Shown: positions 1 through 7,902 of the stretch, piece by piece
How the letters are laid out: every line of letters starts with the position of its first letter
How positions within the stretch are numbered: the stretch's first letter is position 1
Assembly: GCA_964574335.1 (NCBI GenBank)
Contig: CAZNNH010000013.1
Coordinates: forward strand, 1 to 64,000
Source of the DNA: CAZNNH01 sp964574335
Lineage (GTDB): Bacteria; Acidobacteriota; Vicinamibacteria; Fen-336
Direction of reading: 5' to 3'
DNA: 64,000 bases
Notes under the pieces: generated by a model
What the model was told of the DNA's origin: nothing
The model's database searches: none
The model's input: the letters and a program-made list of their open reading frames with translations, nothing else
Made by a program: the position numbers and the translations under genes

Positions 1-419
1 GCCATCTGCCCGCCGGTCATCCCGTAGATCGCGTTGTTGATGAAGATCACGGTGATCGGGAGGCCGAGCTGGGCGGTGCTGACGATCTCGGCCAGGCCGA
101 TGGAGGCCAGGTCGCCGTCCCCCTGGTAGGCCACCACGATCGAGTCGGGGTTGGCGGTCTTGTGGCCGATCGCCACCGCCGGCGCCCGGCCGTGGGCGGC
201 CTGGCTGTTGCCGACGTCCAGGTAGTAGTAGAGGAAGACCGAGCACCCTACCGGGGACACGGCCACCGTGCGGTCCTGGATCCCCAGCTCGTCGATGGAC
301 TCGGCCAGGTACTTGTGGGCCAGGCCGTGGCCGCAGCCGGGGCAGTAGTGGGTGGCGTGTCCCTTCAGCCCTTCGCCGTGGGCATGCCGCTCGAATCGGT
401 CGTAGAACGCGCCGCTCAT
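1..419 (-). CDS. 2-oxoacid:ferredoxin oxidoreductase, beta (TPP) subunit, partial
   Basis: This is the N-terminal 139 residues of the thiamine-diphosphate subunit of a pyruvate/2-oxoacid:ferredoxin oxidoreductase; the gene runs off the left edge. The translation has the Cys pair in HYCPGCGHG near residue 28, then a GDGDLASIG motif that begins the TPP/Mg-binding fold, followed by NNAIYGMTGGQ, all typical of the KorB/VorA/PorB family. The enzyme oxidatively decarboxylates a 2-oxoacid to acyl-CoA and passes electrons to ferredoxin in the cytoplasm. Its ATG overlaps the stop of the upstream alpha subunit (ATGA at 416-419), so the two are translationally coupled. Substrate (pyruvate, 2-oxoglutarate or branched-chain oxoacid) cannot be decided here. 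Confidence 0.93.
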   Translation of the reverse strand, partial: MSGAFYDRFERHAHGEGLKGHATHYCPGCGHGLAHKYLAESIDELGIQDRTVAVSPVGCSVFLYYYLDVGNSQAAHGRAPAVAIGHKTANPDSIVVAYQGDGDLASIGLAEIVSTAQLGLPITVIFINNAIYGMTGGQM

Positions 420-1816
420 GACGGCACCTCCTGCTTGGCCAGCACGCGGGTGACGATCTCCTGCTGCTGCGGCAGCACGCCTCCGTAGCGGCGCACGTGG
501 TCGATCTCGGGGAGCCGCCCGACGCCGGCCCGGCTCAGCGCCAGTCGCAGCTCGTCCTCGAGCTGGCCGTGGCTGGCCTCGACCACCACCAGCCGGCGAA
601 TCTGCCCGAGCAGCGGCAGGAGCTGCTTGACCGGGAAGGGCCACAGGGAGACCGGGCGGAACAGGCCGGCGGCGACGCCGTGCTCGCGCAGCTCGCGGAT
701 GGCGCCCTTCGCCATCTGGGACGGCGTGTTGCAGGCCACGAGCAGGGTGTCGGCATCGGCGCAGCGGTAGAGGTCGGCCCGCTGCTCCCGCTCGGAGATC
801 CGCGTGTACTTCTCGATCAGCTTCAGGTTGTGGGCCTCGAGATCGGCCTCGGCCAGGGCGATCGAGCAGATCAGGTTGCCACGGTGGCTCCGGTCGCCGA
901 ACACCGCCCACTCCGGGATGCCGGGCTTGGTCGCGGTGCGGGGCAGCACCACCTTGCCGGTCATCTGGCCCAGGTAGCCGTCGCCGAGGATCACCACCGG
1001 GTTGCGGTACTCGAAGGAGAGGTCGAAGGCGAGCTTGGTGAGGTCCAGCATCTCCTGGGGCGTGGCCGGAGCCAGCACGATGGCATTGGTGTTCCCGTGG
1101 CCCAGGCCGCGGCAGGCCAGCTTGATGTCCGACTGCTCGGGGGCGATGTTGCCGAGGCCGGGGCCGCCCCGCATGATGTCGACGAACACGCCGGGCAGCT
1201 CCGCTCCGATCATGTAGGAGATCCCCTCGAGCATCAGGCTGAAGCCGGGCGAGGAGGTGAAGGTCATGGCGCGCCGTCCCGCCCCACCGCAGCCGAACAT
1301 GATGTTGGCGGTGGCCACCTCGGAGACCGCCTGCATGAAGACGCCGTCGAGCTTGGGCAGCACCTTGGCCATCAGCTCGGCCCCCTCGGTGGAGGGGGTG
1401 ATGGGATAGCCGTAGAAGTGGCGGCAGCCGGCCAGGAGGGCGCCGATCGCCGAGGCGTAGGTCCCCTTGATCACCAGCGGCTCGACCTCGGGGAGGTCGA
1501 ACACCTGGTCAGGGATCGCTTCGGGTGTGGGGGCCGTCGTGGGGCGCCGGCCGAACAGGTGGGCCGGGTCCTGCAGCTCGAAACCCATCTGGTCCGACTG
1601 CGGCAGCAGCCCGTACGGCTCCGGGCAGGCGCTCATGCAGAGCCCGCAGCCGTTGCACTGGTCGAGGTGGAGCTCGATGGGCACCAGTCCCGTCGCCGGG
1701 TTGATCTGATGGCCCATCTCGATGCAGTGCTTGGGACAGGCGTCGATGCAGCGGCCACACCCTTTGCAGTACTCGGGAAAGACGAAGGGCTGGGGCCGTT
1801 CGCGGAGCTGGCTCAT
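416..1816 (-). CDS. 2-oxoacid:ferredoxin oxidoreductase, ferredoxin-alpha fusion subunit
   Basis: This 466-residue protein joins an N-terminal 2x[4Fe-4S] ferredoxin domain (Cys17/20/23/27 and a second CX2CX2CX3C set near residues 54-64) to a full alpha subunit from about residue 115. The alpha part has the family's GNxA-like start (KGTYASAIGALLAG), YPITPSTEGAE and the GGPGLGN segment. In many organisms the delta/ferredoxin and alpha subunits are separate genes; here they are one chain. The ATG at 1816 is preceded by a strong Shine-Dalgarno (GGAGG near 1825-1830). The gene is divergent from the Cys-rich protein/Rrf2 pair, which suggests iron-sulfur- or redox-responsive control. No gamma subunit is visible in the window. 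Confidence 0.92.
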   Translation of the reverse strand: MSQLRERPQPFVFPEYCKGCGRCIDACPKHCIEMGHQINPATGLVPIELHLDQCNGCGLCMSACPEPYGLLPQSDQMGFELQDPAHLFGRRPTTAPTPEAIPDQVFDLPEVEPLVIKGTYASAIGALLAGCRHFYGYPITPSTEGAELMAKVLPKLDGVFMQAVSEVATANIMFGCGGAGRRAMTFTSSPGFSLMLEGISYMIGAELPGVFVDIMRGGPGLGNIAPEQSDIKLACRGLGHGNTNAIVLAPATPQEMLDLTKLAFDLSFEYRNPVVILGDGYLGQMTGKVVLPRTATKPGIPEWAVFGDRSHRGNLICSIALAEADLEAHNLKLIEKYTRISEREQRADLYRCADADTLLVACNTPSQMAKGAIRELREHGVAAGLFRPVSLWPFPVKQLLPLLGQIRRLVVVEASHGQLEDELRLALSRAGVGRLPEIDHVRRYGGVLPQQQEIVTRVLAKQEVPS

Positions 1817-1903
1817 CTCTCCTTGCCTCCTGACGAGATCCGAACCGCGGCCACTATATCACTAAACCGACAAATGGATATCAAACTCTTTTTATCTGAT
1901 TTG

Positions 1904-1912
1904 TGCTAGGAT
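1904..1912 (+). promoter_or_regulatory. extended -10 promoter in the divergent intergenic region
   Basis: The 1817-1946 gap is strikingly AT-rich for this genome (about 1855-1915). On the plus strand TGCTAGGAT is an extended -10 element (TG, one base, TAGGAT), about 35 bases before the ATG at 1947. No convincing -35 is present, consistent with an extended -10 promoter or an activator- or Rrf2-controlled one. Confidence 0.45.
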
Positions 1913-1946
1913 ACCGCCTGTCGGTGCCCCGAGAGGAGGGTACCCC

Positions 1947-2159
1947 ATGGCTGACCAGGTCCAAAGAACGGTCCGGAGAACCAAGAACACGACAGCCCAG
2001 GAAAAGGGCCTCGGCGTGCTCTGCCCGGAAGCCCAGGCTGACGGCGTCCCCTGCAGCGAGCTGGGCCGCGACTGCGAGGTCTGCGAGATGGCCAAGCCGC
2101 GCCCCGCCCCACCCTCGGCTGGGGAGGAAGGGCCCCGAAAAGGGCCGGGGCGGAGCTAG
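1947..2159 (+). CDS. small cysteine-rich protein upstream of Rrf2
   Basis: This is a 70-residue protein of unknown function. It has a basic N-terminus and a Cys cluster, CX9CX6CX2C, at about residues 26-46 (VLCPEA...PCSEL...DCEVCE), which could bind zinc or an iron-sulfur cluster. The tail is Pro/Arg-rich. A strong Shine-Dalgarno (GAGAGGAGGG, about 1931-1938) precedes the ATG, so translation is likely. The stop lies 6 bases before the Rrf2 start, and the two are probably co-transcribed. I recognise no family. It may be a redox- or metal-sensing partner of the regulator, but that is inference from context. Confidence 0.6.
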   Translation: MADQVQRTVRRTKNTTAQEKGLGVLCPEAQADGVPCSELGRDCEVCEMAKPRPAPPSAGEEGPRKGPGRS

Positions 2160-2165
2160 CGCGCG

Positions 2166-2636
2166 GTGCTCTCCCGGAGCTCGGAGTACGCGATCCGGGC
2201 CCTCGCCTACCTCGCCGCCAACGGTGAGGGGAGCTGGGTGCTCAGCCGCCAGATCGGCGAGGAGCTCGGCATCCCCTCCCCCTTCCTTGCCAAGATCCTC
2301 CAGACCCTGGCCAGCGAGGGGATCCTGGAGAGCCAGCGGGGACGAAACGGCGGCTTCCGGCTGGCGCGCGCCGCCGATCAGACGTCGCTGTTCGAGATCG
2401 TCGAGCCGTTCGACCGGCTCGGCCAGCAGCGGCTGTGCGTGCTGGGACAGAAGACCTGCTCGCCGGAAGCCGCCTGCCCGCTTCACGAGACCTGGCACGC
2501 GACGCTGTCCGCCTTCGTGCAGGCCCTCAAGGACACCAGCCTGGCCGATGTCCGCCGCCGAGCCATGCCCGGCGGCTTCCCGTGGAACCAGAGGCGCCCG
2601 GAGGGTGGAGACACCGGGCCGCTCTGGTCGGTCTGA
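2166..2636 (+). CDS. Rrf2/IscR-family transcriptional regulator
   Basis: A 156-residue Rrf2 family regulator. The N-terminal winged helix (SSEYAIRALAYLA, then a PSPFLAKILQTL recognition segment) and a glycine-rich wing (RGRNGGFRLA) are clear. Three cysteines at about 91, 98 and 104 match the spacing that ligates a [2Fe-2S] or [4Fe-4S] cluster in IscR, NsrR and RsrR, so it probably senses cluster status, NO or redox state. It starts with GTG. Its position, divergent from an iron-sulfur oxidoreductase, makes that operon its likely target, together with its own promoter. The stop lies only six bases from the end of the convergent quinone reductase gene. Confidence 0.9.
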   Translation: MLSRSSEYAIRALAYLAANGEGSWVLSRQIGEELGIPSPFLAKILQTLASEGILESQRGRNGGFRLARAADQTSLFEIVEPFDRLGQQRLCVLGQKTCSPEAACPLHETWHATLSAFVQALKDTSLADVRRRAMPGGFPWNQRRPEGGDTGPLWSV

Positions 2637-2642
2637 CACACG

Positions 2643-3218
2643 TCAGAACCGGCGCCGGATGATCTCCCGGACCTCCTGCAGCCAGGCGGTGCGCTCTTCG
2701 AACGTGCTCAGGATGATCGACTCGAAGTTGCGGCGTTCGAAGTCGGTCACCCCGCAGAAGCCGAGGATGCAGCGTTCCCAGAGGTTCTGGAGCGGGTCGC
2801 CGAACAGCGTAAGCTCCGCCTCCCGCGGGGTGTTGGAGGTGGTGAGCACGACCGCCGCCTTACCCGCGAGATGGCCCACCACCGCACCGGCCTCGCCGAA
2901 CTCGTACGCCACGCCCTGCCGCAGGACGCGGTCGATCCACCCCTTCAGCATGGCGGGCGGCTGTCCCCACCAGTTGGGGTGGACGAAGACCAGCCCGTCG
3001 GCCGCCAGCAGCTCGGCGCAGTGACGGGCCACCTCGGGAGCCGGGGTACGGTCCTTGGGAACCTCCTCGGCGGGGAGCACCGGGTCGAAGCCCTCCTGGT
3101 AGAGATCGTGGAAGACGACCTCGTGGCCACGCGCCTCGAGCTCCTCGATGGCGGTCTGGGCGATCGCGTGGCAGTAGCTGCCGGGGCTCTGGTGTCCGAT
3201 CACGACGAGGACCTTCAT
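2643..3218 (-). CDS. NAD(P)H:quinone oxidoreductase, flavodoxin-like fold
   Basis: A 191-residue protein of the Flavodoxin_2 family (KefF/MdaB/NQO-like). The start KVLVVIGHQSPGSYCHAIA is the FMN/FAD phosphate-binding loop, and the HPNWWGQPPAMLKGWIDRVL block near residue 80 is the family signature for flavin and dimer contacts. It is expected to catalyse two-electron reduction of quinones or nitro compounds in the cytoplasm. A Shine-Dalgarno (AAGGAG) precedes the ATG at 3218. It is convergent with the Rrf2 gene. The exact substrate is not predictable. Confidence 0.88.
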   Translation of the reverse strand: MKVLVVIGHQSPGSYCHAIAQTAIEELEARGHEVVFHDLYQEGFDPVLPAEEVPKDRTPAPEVARHCAELLAADGLVFVHPNWWGQPPAMLKGWIDRVLRQGVAYEFGEAGAVVGHLAGKAAVVLTTSNTPREAELTLFGDPLQNLWERCILGFCGVTDFERRNFESIILSTFEERTAWLQEVREIIRRRF

Positions 3219-3338
3219 TCGTTGTCTCCTTCTGGTCGGGCCGAGAGGATATCACCCGGGCCGCTCGCCGTCGGCCGACCCAGGCCGGAAGGCGTCCGGG
3301 GCTTGCCACGCACCGATCCCGTGCTCGATACTCGGACC

Positions 3339-4019
3339 GTGCCGAAGCAAGCCCGGCTTCCGGTCGGCAAGCGGGTGCGCCCGGCGGGACGGCCCCGGCG
3401 TCCACGCCGAGCCACCCTCGCCGGACGCTACGTCTCGCTGCGCCCGGTCCGTCCGGCTCTCGACGTCGCCGAGCTCTACTCCTGCTCGCACGGATCGGCG
3501 GAGAAGGAAGCCCTCTGGACCTACATGGCCTACGGCCCTTTCGACAGCCCGAGGCGGATGCAGCGCTGGCTCGAGGAGTGCGCCCGGTCCCGGGACCCCC
3601 TGTTCTTCACCCTCAGGCTCCCGACCTCCCGACACGCCGTCGGCATGACCAGCTTCCTCAACATCGTGCCAGCCTGGAGACGTCTGGAGCTCGGCCACAT
3701 CTGGCTCGCCCCCGAGGTCCAGCGGAGCCGCGTCCTCACCGAGACCGCCCATCTCATGCTGCGCCACGCGTTCGATGACCTGAGCTGCCGGCGCGCCGAG
3801 TGGAAGTGCGACTCCCTGAACCAACGCTCCCGGAACGCGGTGCTCCGGCTCGGCTTCCGGTTCGAAGGCGTGTTCCGACAGCACATGATCGTCAAGGGAC
3901 GCAACCGCGACACCGCCTGGTTCGCCCTCTGCGACTCCGAGTGGAACGGGGTCCGGGCCGCCCAGCGCCGCTGGCTCGACTCCCCCGCGCCTCCTCCCCT
4001 GAGGACGCTGCTGCCCTGA
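3339..4019 (+). CDS. GNAT-family N-acetyltransferase (RimJ/RimL type)
   Basis: A roughly 226-residue GNAT protein. The layout LPVGKRV, then GRYVSLRPVRPALDVAELY, then TRHAVGMTSFLNI and a C-terminal ELGHIW...RSRNAVLRLGFRFEG block is that of the RimJ/RimL-like group common in proteobacteria. The C-terminal acetyl-CoA loop is the divergent EVQRSRVLTETAHLML segment, and NAVLRLGF is the usual fourth motif. The reading frame stays open well upstream; I chose the GTG at 3339 because family members start about ten residues before LPVG, but GTG 3321 is also possible. No Shine-Dalgarno is obvious. Confidence 0.8.
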   Translation: MPKQARLPVGKRVRPAGRPRRPRRATLAGRYVSLRPVRPALDVAELYSCSHGSAEKEALWTYMAYGPFDSPRRMQRWLEECARSRDPLFFTLRLPTSRHAVGMTSFLNIVPAWRRLELGHIWLAPEVQRSRVLTETAHLMLRHAFDDLSCRRAEWKCDSLNQRSRNAVLRLGFRFEGVFRQHMIVKGRNRDTAWFALCDSEWNGVRAAQRRWLDSPAPPPLRTLLP

Positions 4020-4220
4020 GAAGATCCGCGCCCCGGTCACTTGCCGTCCTCGAGGTGACAGGAAACGTCCCGCTTCCGGGACGAGCGCCCCAGGAGGGTC
4101 GCCCGGGCTGGGCCCACAAGCGCCCGTCGGTCAGGAGGTTCCGCTCCAAGGCCGGCTGCCGAGAGACGCCGGCGAGCCCTGGCACCGGTCGTGCAGCAGC
4201 CACTGGTGGACGTTGGGGCG

Positions 4221-4307
4221 ATGAGGCGCACGAGGGCAATGAAGCTGCAGCGGTTCCTGATCGTGCTCGCCGTGGGCTGCTACCTGGCGACCCTGGCTTT
4301 CATGTAG
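4221..4307 (+). CDS. possible single-pass membrane micropeptide (28 aa)
   Basis: In the 433-base stretch between the GNAT gene and the DinB-like gene, the only coding candidate is a 28-codon frame ending in a hydrophobic helix (RFLIVLAVGCYLATLAFM). A second ATG at 4239 would give 22 residues. No strong ribosome-binding site is visible. The hydrophobic pattern and the hairpin directly downstream are the only support. The remainder of 4020-4452 shows nothing I can name. Confidence 0.25.
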   Translation: MRRTRAMKLQRFLIVLAVGCYLATLAFM

Positions 4308-4349
4308 TGCCCGGGAACCCTAAGCCCAAGCAAGCGGCCGAAAGATGAT

Positions 4350-4380
4350 ACGGGACGCGGCCCGACGGGCCGCGTCCCGT
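4350..4380. terminator. perfect 14-bp inverted repeat, likely bidirectional terminator
   Basis: A perfect 14-bp GC-rich stem (ACGGGACGCGGCCC and its complement) encloses a 3-base loop (GAC). It lies between the rightward GNAT/micropeptide stretch and the leftward DinB-like gene, as expected for a shared terminator. There is no strong T-tract on the plus side; the minus side continues TATCATCTTT. Confidence 0.6.
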
Positions 4381-4452
4381 GAGATTGGGGAGTCGGGATC
4401 AGGACCAGCTTCTCCTTCTGAGACGACCGAGGAGGGCAGAAGGTTCCTTGGA

Positions 4453-4950
4453 TTACTCGTTTCTGTGCTGAGGGTAGAACTCGATCTCGACGCAGTCGTC
4501 GACCAGTTGCTTGGCGATGAAGACCACCTGCCCCGTGTGGTAGGTCATGTGGTCCACCGCGTGGAACAGGGCGCCGAGCCCGTCGGTCTCATAGCCCTGG
4601 GTGTGGTTCGGCGCCCGTAGCGCCTCCTCAGACAGCGTGGGTGCCACCGCGGCACATCCCTCGACCACCCGAGCCAGGCGATCGAGCAGCGCCTGCCTGT
4701 TCCCGGCCTCCGGCCCGGCCGTGAACTCGCGGCTCCGATGCCGCTGGTAGGCCTGCCCTCCCAGAGAAGCCAGGATCCACTGCGACATGTTCCCGCACAG
4801 GTGGAGGACCTGATTGCCCACGCTGTTGGAGCGCTGGTTGGGACGCCACCACACCTGCTCCTCGGTGAGCAGCCCCAGGCAGGCCACGATCTTGCGGTGG
4901 TTCTTGTCAAGCGTCTGCAACATCTCCTCGATGAACCTCGCCTCACTCAT
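4453..4950 (-). CDS. DinB-fold metal-dependent protein
   Basis: A 165-residue four-helix-bundle protein of the DinB/DUF1572 group. Its likely metal ligands are His50 (NQVLHLCGN) and the histidines of the C-terminal HAVDHMTYHTGQ motif, which form the triad typical of DinB and of mycothiol/bacillithiol-dependent transferases. An N-terminal helix rich in acidic residues and a WRP motif also fit. The biochemical role of this subgroup is unknown. A Shine-Dalgarno (GGGAGGAGAG) precedes the ATG. It is monocistronic, between the hairpin at 4350 and the start of the lipid locus. Confidence 0.82.
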   Translation of the reverse strand: MSEARFIEEMLQTLDKNHRKIVACLGLLTEEQVWWRPNQRSNSVGNQVLHLCGNMSQWILASLGGQAYQRHRSREFTAGPEAGNRQALLDRLARVVEGCAAVAPTLSEEALRAPNHTQGYETDGLGALFHAVDHMTYHTGQVVFIAKQLVDDCVEIEFYPQHRNE

Positions 4951-5040
4951 CGACTCTCCTCCCGTGCGCCCGCTAGGTTAGCGGAACCCGCCCAGCGGGG
5001 GAAGCGGCGCCGAGCCGGGAAGCCGGGAGGCGACCCCGGC

Positions 5041-6657
5041 TCAGCAGGAGGATGCCTTGGGCGGGAACGGCCAGCGGAACCCCAGCTTGCGGCGGATCAG
5101 CGACGAGCGGGTGTCGGCGAAGGGGTCGTCGGAGGTCCCGAAGACGGGGTGGTAGCTGCGCCTCGGCGGCAGCCCGGCGACCTCGATCCCGAAGTCGTTG
5201 AGCTGCAGGTACTGGCGCATCTGGATCTTGTAGCGCCCCTCGATGCCGAAGAGAAGCTCCAGCAGGCGCTCGTTGAGCCAGACCAGGTGGCGGAAGCCGT
5301 ACTCCCAGAGGTAGCAGTAGCCCTTCAGGTACTTCCAGTCGGCCCGGGTCGGCCGCCACATCCCGATGACGTCCCGGCGGGTCTTCCAGCGCACGAAGGA
5401 GAGCCGCTCCGGCGAGAGGTGCTCGGTCCGCACGTTGGCGAAGTAGCCGTCGTACCAGCGAAAGTCGTCGAGGTTGGCGACCAGGTTCGAGGCCAGCATC
5501 TCCTCCCGCAGGCCAGTCTTGGGATAGGGGGTCAGGAGCTGGTCCATCACGCTGGTGATCCCGAGGTCGCGGATGAACTGGTAGTTCTCGCGGATGCTCT
5601 GCGGGTCGTCGTGGGGCAGGCCATTGATCAGGCCGGCGATCACGGTGACGTCCTGGCTCTGCAGCTCGGCCACGCCCTTGCGGATCGACTCGACCGTGTT
5701 CGGCTTGTGCATCGAGCGTAGGCTCTTGGTGGAGACGTTCTCGATGCCGAGGAAGACCGACACGAAGCCGGCCTCCACCATCTTCTTGGCGATGCCCGGC
5801 CGGTTGGCAAAGCCGATCGGGCTGGCCTGGGTGGTGAAGACGAGGTCCTTCAGCCCGAGCCGGATCACGCCGTCGAGCAGCTCCTCGAAGCGGTCCATGT
5901 CCAGGGTGATGTTGTCGTCGGTGCAGAGGATGTGCCGGGCCCCGTGGCGGTAGGCGTCCTCGATGTCCAGAAGCACCCGGTCGAGCGGGAAGAGCCGGAA
6001 GGACCTGCCGTACATCTCGCGGATGCTGCAGAAGTTGCACTGGTGCAGGCAGCCTCGGGAGGTCTCGATGGCGTCGGCGCGGCGGAAGTACATGTGGAAG
6101 CCGCGGAGAAGCCGCTTGTCGCGGGCCGGGATCCGGACCCGGCCGAGGTCCTCGAGCGGCCGCGGCTCGTTGTGCACGAACGCGCCGTTTCTCCGGAAGG
6201 ACAGGCCGAGCACCTGCTCCAGCCCTCCTCCCCCGGCCTCGACGCAGTCGAGCAGCTCGCCGAAGGCGAAGTCCCCTTCGCCCCGCAGCAGGAAGTCCCA
6301 GAAGGGCGCCTCCTTTCCCTCCCCGATCTCCCGGCAGAAGAGGGTGGCGTGGTATCCGCCCAGCACGGTCAGGATCTCCGGGTCGAACCGCTTGGCGAGG
6401 GCCGCGAAGCGCAGGGCGGTGTCGTACTGGAAGGTCATGGCCGAGAAGCCGACCACGCGCGGCCGCAAGCGCTGCAGCGTCTCGAGGAACCGCCTGGGGG
6501 CCTGGCGCCGCCAGACCACCATGTCGGCGACCCGCACGTCGTGCCGGTCGGTCTGGGCGGCGATCGTGGAGAGCGCCACGCTCGGCGGCTCCCACTGACG
6601 CCGCGGCACCCAAGGAGAGGCCGCAGGACTCTGCGCCAGAAGCGCCCTCACGCCCAT
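5041..6657 (-). CDS. B12-binding-domain radical SAM protein, last gene of the leftward arm
   Basis: A 538-residue protein with an N-terminal Rossmann-like cobalamin-binding domain (about 1-150, PRVVGFSAMT and LTVLGGYHATLF) and a radical SAM domain whose cluster motif is RGCLHQCNFCS (CX3CX2C) near residue 200. The cobalamin domain lacks the DXHXXG motif, so B12 would bind base-off without a His ligand, as in many class B enzymes. Such proteins methylate or cyclise unactivated carbons. The ATG at 6657 follows GGGAG; 40 bases separate it from the hydrolase upstream. Being in one run with ketosynthases and ACPs suggests it acts on an acyl chain; the reaction is unknown. Confidence 0.88.
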   Translation of the reverse strand: MGVRALLAQSPAASPWVPRRQWEPPSVALSTIAAQTDRHDVRVADMVVWRRQAPRRFLETLQRLRPRVVGFSAMTFQYDTALRFAALAKRFDPEILTVLGGYHATLFCREIGEGKEAPFWDFLLRGEGDFAFGELLDCVEAGGGGLEQVLGLSFRRNGAFVHNEPRPLEDLGRVRIPARDKRLLRGFHMYFRRADAIETSRGCLHQCNFCSIREMYGRSFRLFPLDRVLLDIEDAYRHGARHILCTDDNITLDMDRFEELLDGVIRLGLKDLVFTTQASPIGFANRPGIAKKMVEAGFVSVFLGIENVSTKSLRSMHKPNTVESIRKGVAELQSQDVTVIAGLINGLPHDDPQSIRENYQFIRDLGITSVMDQLLTPYPKTGLREEMLASNLVANLDDFRWYDGYFANVRTEHLSPERLSFVRWKTRRDVIGMWRPTRADWKYLKGYCYLWEYGFRHLVWLNERLLELLFGIEGRYKIQMRQYLQLNDFGIEVAGLPPRRSYHPVFGTSDDPFADTRSSLIRRKLGFRWPFPPKASSC

Positions 6658-6697
6658 CAGCTCCCGCTCCCTCGGCCGGCCGTCGCCGGCCCGCCCC

Positions 6698-7603
6698 CTA
6701 CCGCTCCGCTCCGTCGCCGGTGCCGAGATGGAACCGCAGCATCGGCTCGAGGATCGACGACCAGTAGGCCCAGGTGTGTCCACCCGGCCCCGTCCGCCAC
6801 TCGTGCTCGATGCCCAGCTCGGTGAGCCGCTGGTGCAGCTCGAGCATGGTCTCGAAGAACCGGTCCCCGGTACCGCAGCCGAGCAGCAGCCTCGGCACCG
6901 GCCCGGGCGCCACGATCGTCTGCTTCCCCCGGCCTCGCGGGTCCAAGCTCCCCGGCGGAGGCGGCTTCGTGGGCCAGAACGTCCAGTCCTTGTCGTAGAA
7001 CGAGCTCCACACGCTGGCGGCCCCGAACCGCCCACTGTAGCGGCGGGCCACGTCGAGGGCGACGTACCCACCGAACGAGAACCCGGCGATCGACCAGTGG
7101 TCCCGGTCCTCCGGGATGTGATACCGCGACGAGACGAGAGAGGCGACCTCGGTGGCCACCAGCTCCAGGCTCTGGTTGAACGGGAACCGCTCGGAGTGGC
7201 GCCTGAAGTAGCTGGAGAAGCGGATGTCGGGGAGGACCACCACCGCCCGGCGCACCTTGCCGGCGGCGAGCAGCCGGGCGTAGACCTGGTCGACCTTCAG
7301 GTGCCGGAGCAGGTCCTCGGGGCGGTCCCGCCAGCCGTGGTTGAGGATGAAGACGTCGCGGATGGCTTCGTCGCCGGCCGGGACCAGGGCCAGGAAGAAG
7401 CGGGGCTCATCGAGCTCGGCGGAGCGGAAGCGCACCCGGTCGAGGTACAGCGGAGGCCCGGTCACCAGGCGGGTCGCGGAGACGCCGTCGGGAGGCAGCG
7501 GGTCGAGCTCCCAGGGCTCGTGGCGGAGCCCGGTGCAGGCCATGCTCAGGGTGACCAGGCCAACCACCGCGAGCCGCTTCGGGCAGGGCCGGGGGGACCT
7601 CAA
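6698..7603 (-). CDS. alpha/beta-hydrolase (esterase D-like), predicted lipoprotein
   Basis: A 301-residue putative esterase. The start I chose is TTG at 7603, whose TTGA overlaps the stop of the ACP gene; it gives a basic N-terminus followed by LAVVGLVTLSMAC, a lipobox, so the protein is probably anchored to an envelope membrane. The fold shows FILNHGWRD near the oxyanion loop, the nucleophile elbow GFSFGG and a C-terminal GGHTWAYW with the catalytic His. This resembles the Esterase D/Fes family. A role in cleaving or transferring the product of the locus outside the cytoplasm is inference. An ATG at the Met just before the lipobox Cys would lose the signal sequence, so I rejected it. Confidence 0.8.
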   Translation of the reverse strand: MRSPRPCPKRLAVVGLVTLSMACTGLRHEPWELDPLPPDGVSATRLVTGPPLYLDRVRFRSAELDEPRFFLALVPAGDEAIRDVFILNHGWRDRPEDLLRHLKVDQVYARLLAAGKVRRAVVVLPDIRFSSYFRRHSERFPFNQSLELVATEVASLVSSRYHIPEDRDHWSIAGFSFGGYVALDVARRYSGRFGAASVWSSFYDKDWTFWPTKPPPPGSLDPRGRGKQTIVAPGPVPRLLLGCGTGDRFFETMLELHQRLTELGIEHEWRTGPGGHTWAYWSSILEPMLRFHLGTGDGAER

Positions 7604-7890
7604 GCCTCGGCGGCCTCCCCAGCCCGCTTCTTGGCCAGCTTCTCGCGCACCAGGCCCTCGATGCGGTCGATGGTCTCGAGCCGTCGCCGGTCGAGGTCCT
7701 GGGCCTCGAACTCGATCCTGAAGCGACCCTCGAGGAACAGCACCAGCTCGAGCACCGCGATCGAGTCCAGGATCCCGTAGGCGGCCAGCGGCGTCTCGTC
7801 GGTGAGGGCGCCGGGCGCGCGCAGGATGGGGCTGGTCTGGATGTAGTCGCGAAGCACGGCCTTGATGTCGTCGTCGTCGTCGTCGCTCAC
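7600..7890 (-). CDS. acyl carrier protein
   Basis: A 96-residue ACP. The phosphopantetheine attachment site is the Ser in GILDSIAVLEL near residue 43, followed by the usual helix II and III pattern (FEAQDLDRRRLETIDRIEGLV). The extreme N-terminus is a run of aspartates (DDDDDD). It would carry the growing or activated acyl/aryl chain for the adjoining ligase and ketosynthases. It is 12 bases from the ligase stop and overlaps the hydrolase start. It is one of two ACPs in the arm, which suggests a division of labour between loading and elongation. Confidence 0.9.
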   Translation of the reverse strand: MSDDDDDDIKAVLRDYIQTSPILRAPGALTDETPLAAYGILDSIAVLELVLFLEGRFRIEFEAQDLDRRRLETIDRIEGLVREKLAKKRAGEAAEA

Positions 7891-7902
7891 AAGAGGCTCC
7901 GG

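Noticed and set aside
497..1909. Long open frame (470 codons) on the plus strand opposite the alpha subunit
   Set aside because: It is the antisense shadow of a well-supported gene; its translation is low-complexity Arg/Gly/His/Pro with no motif.
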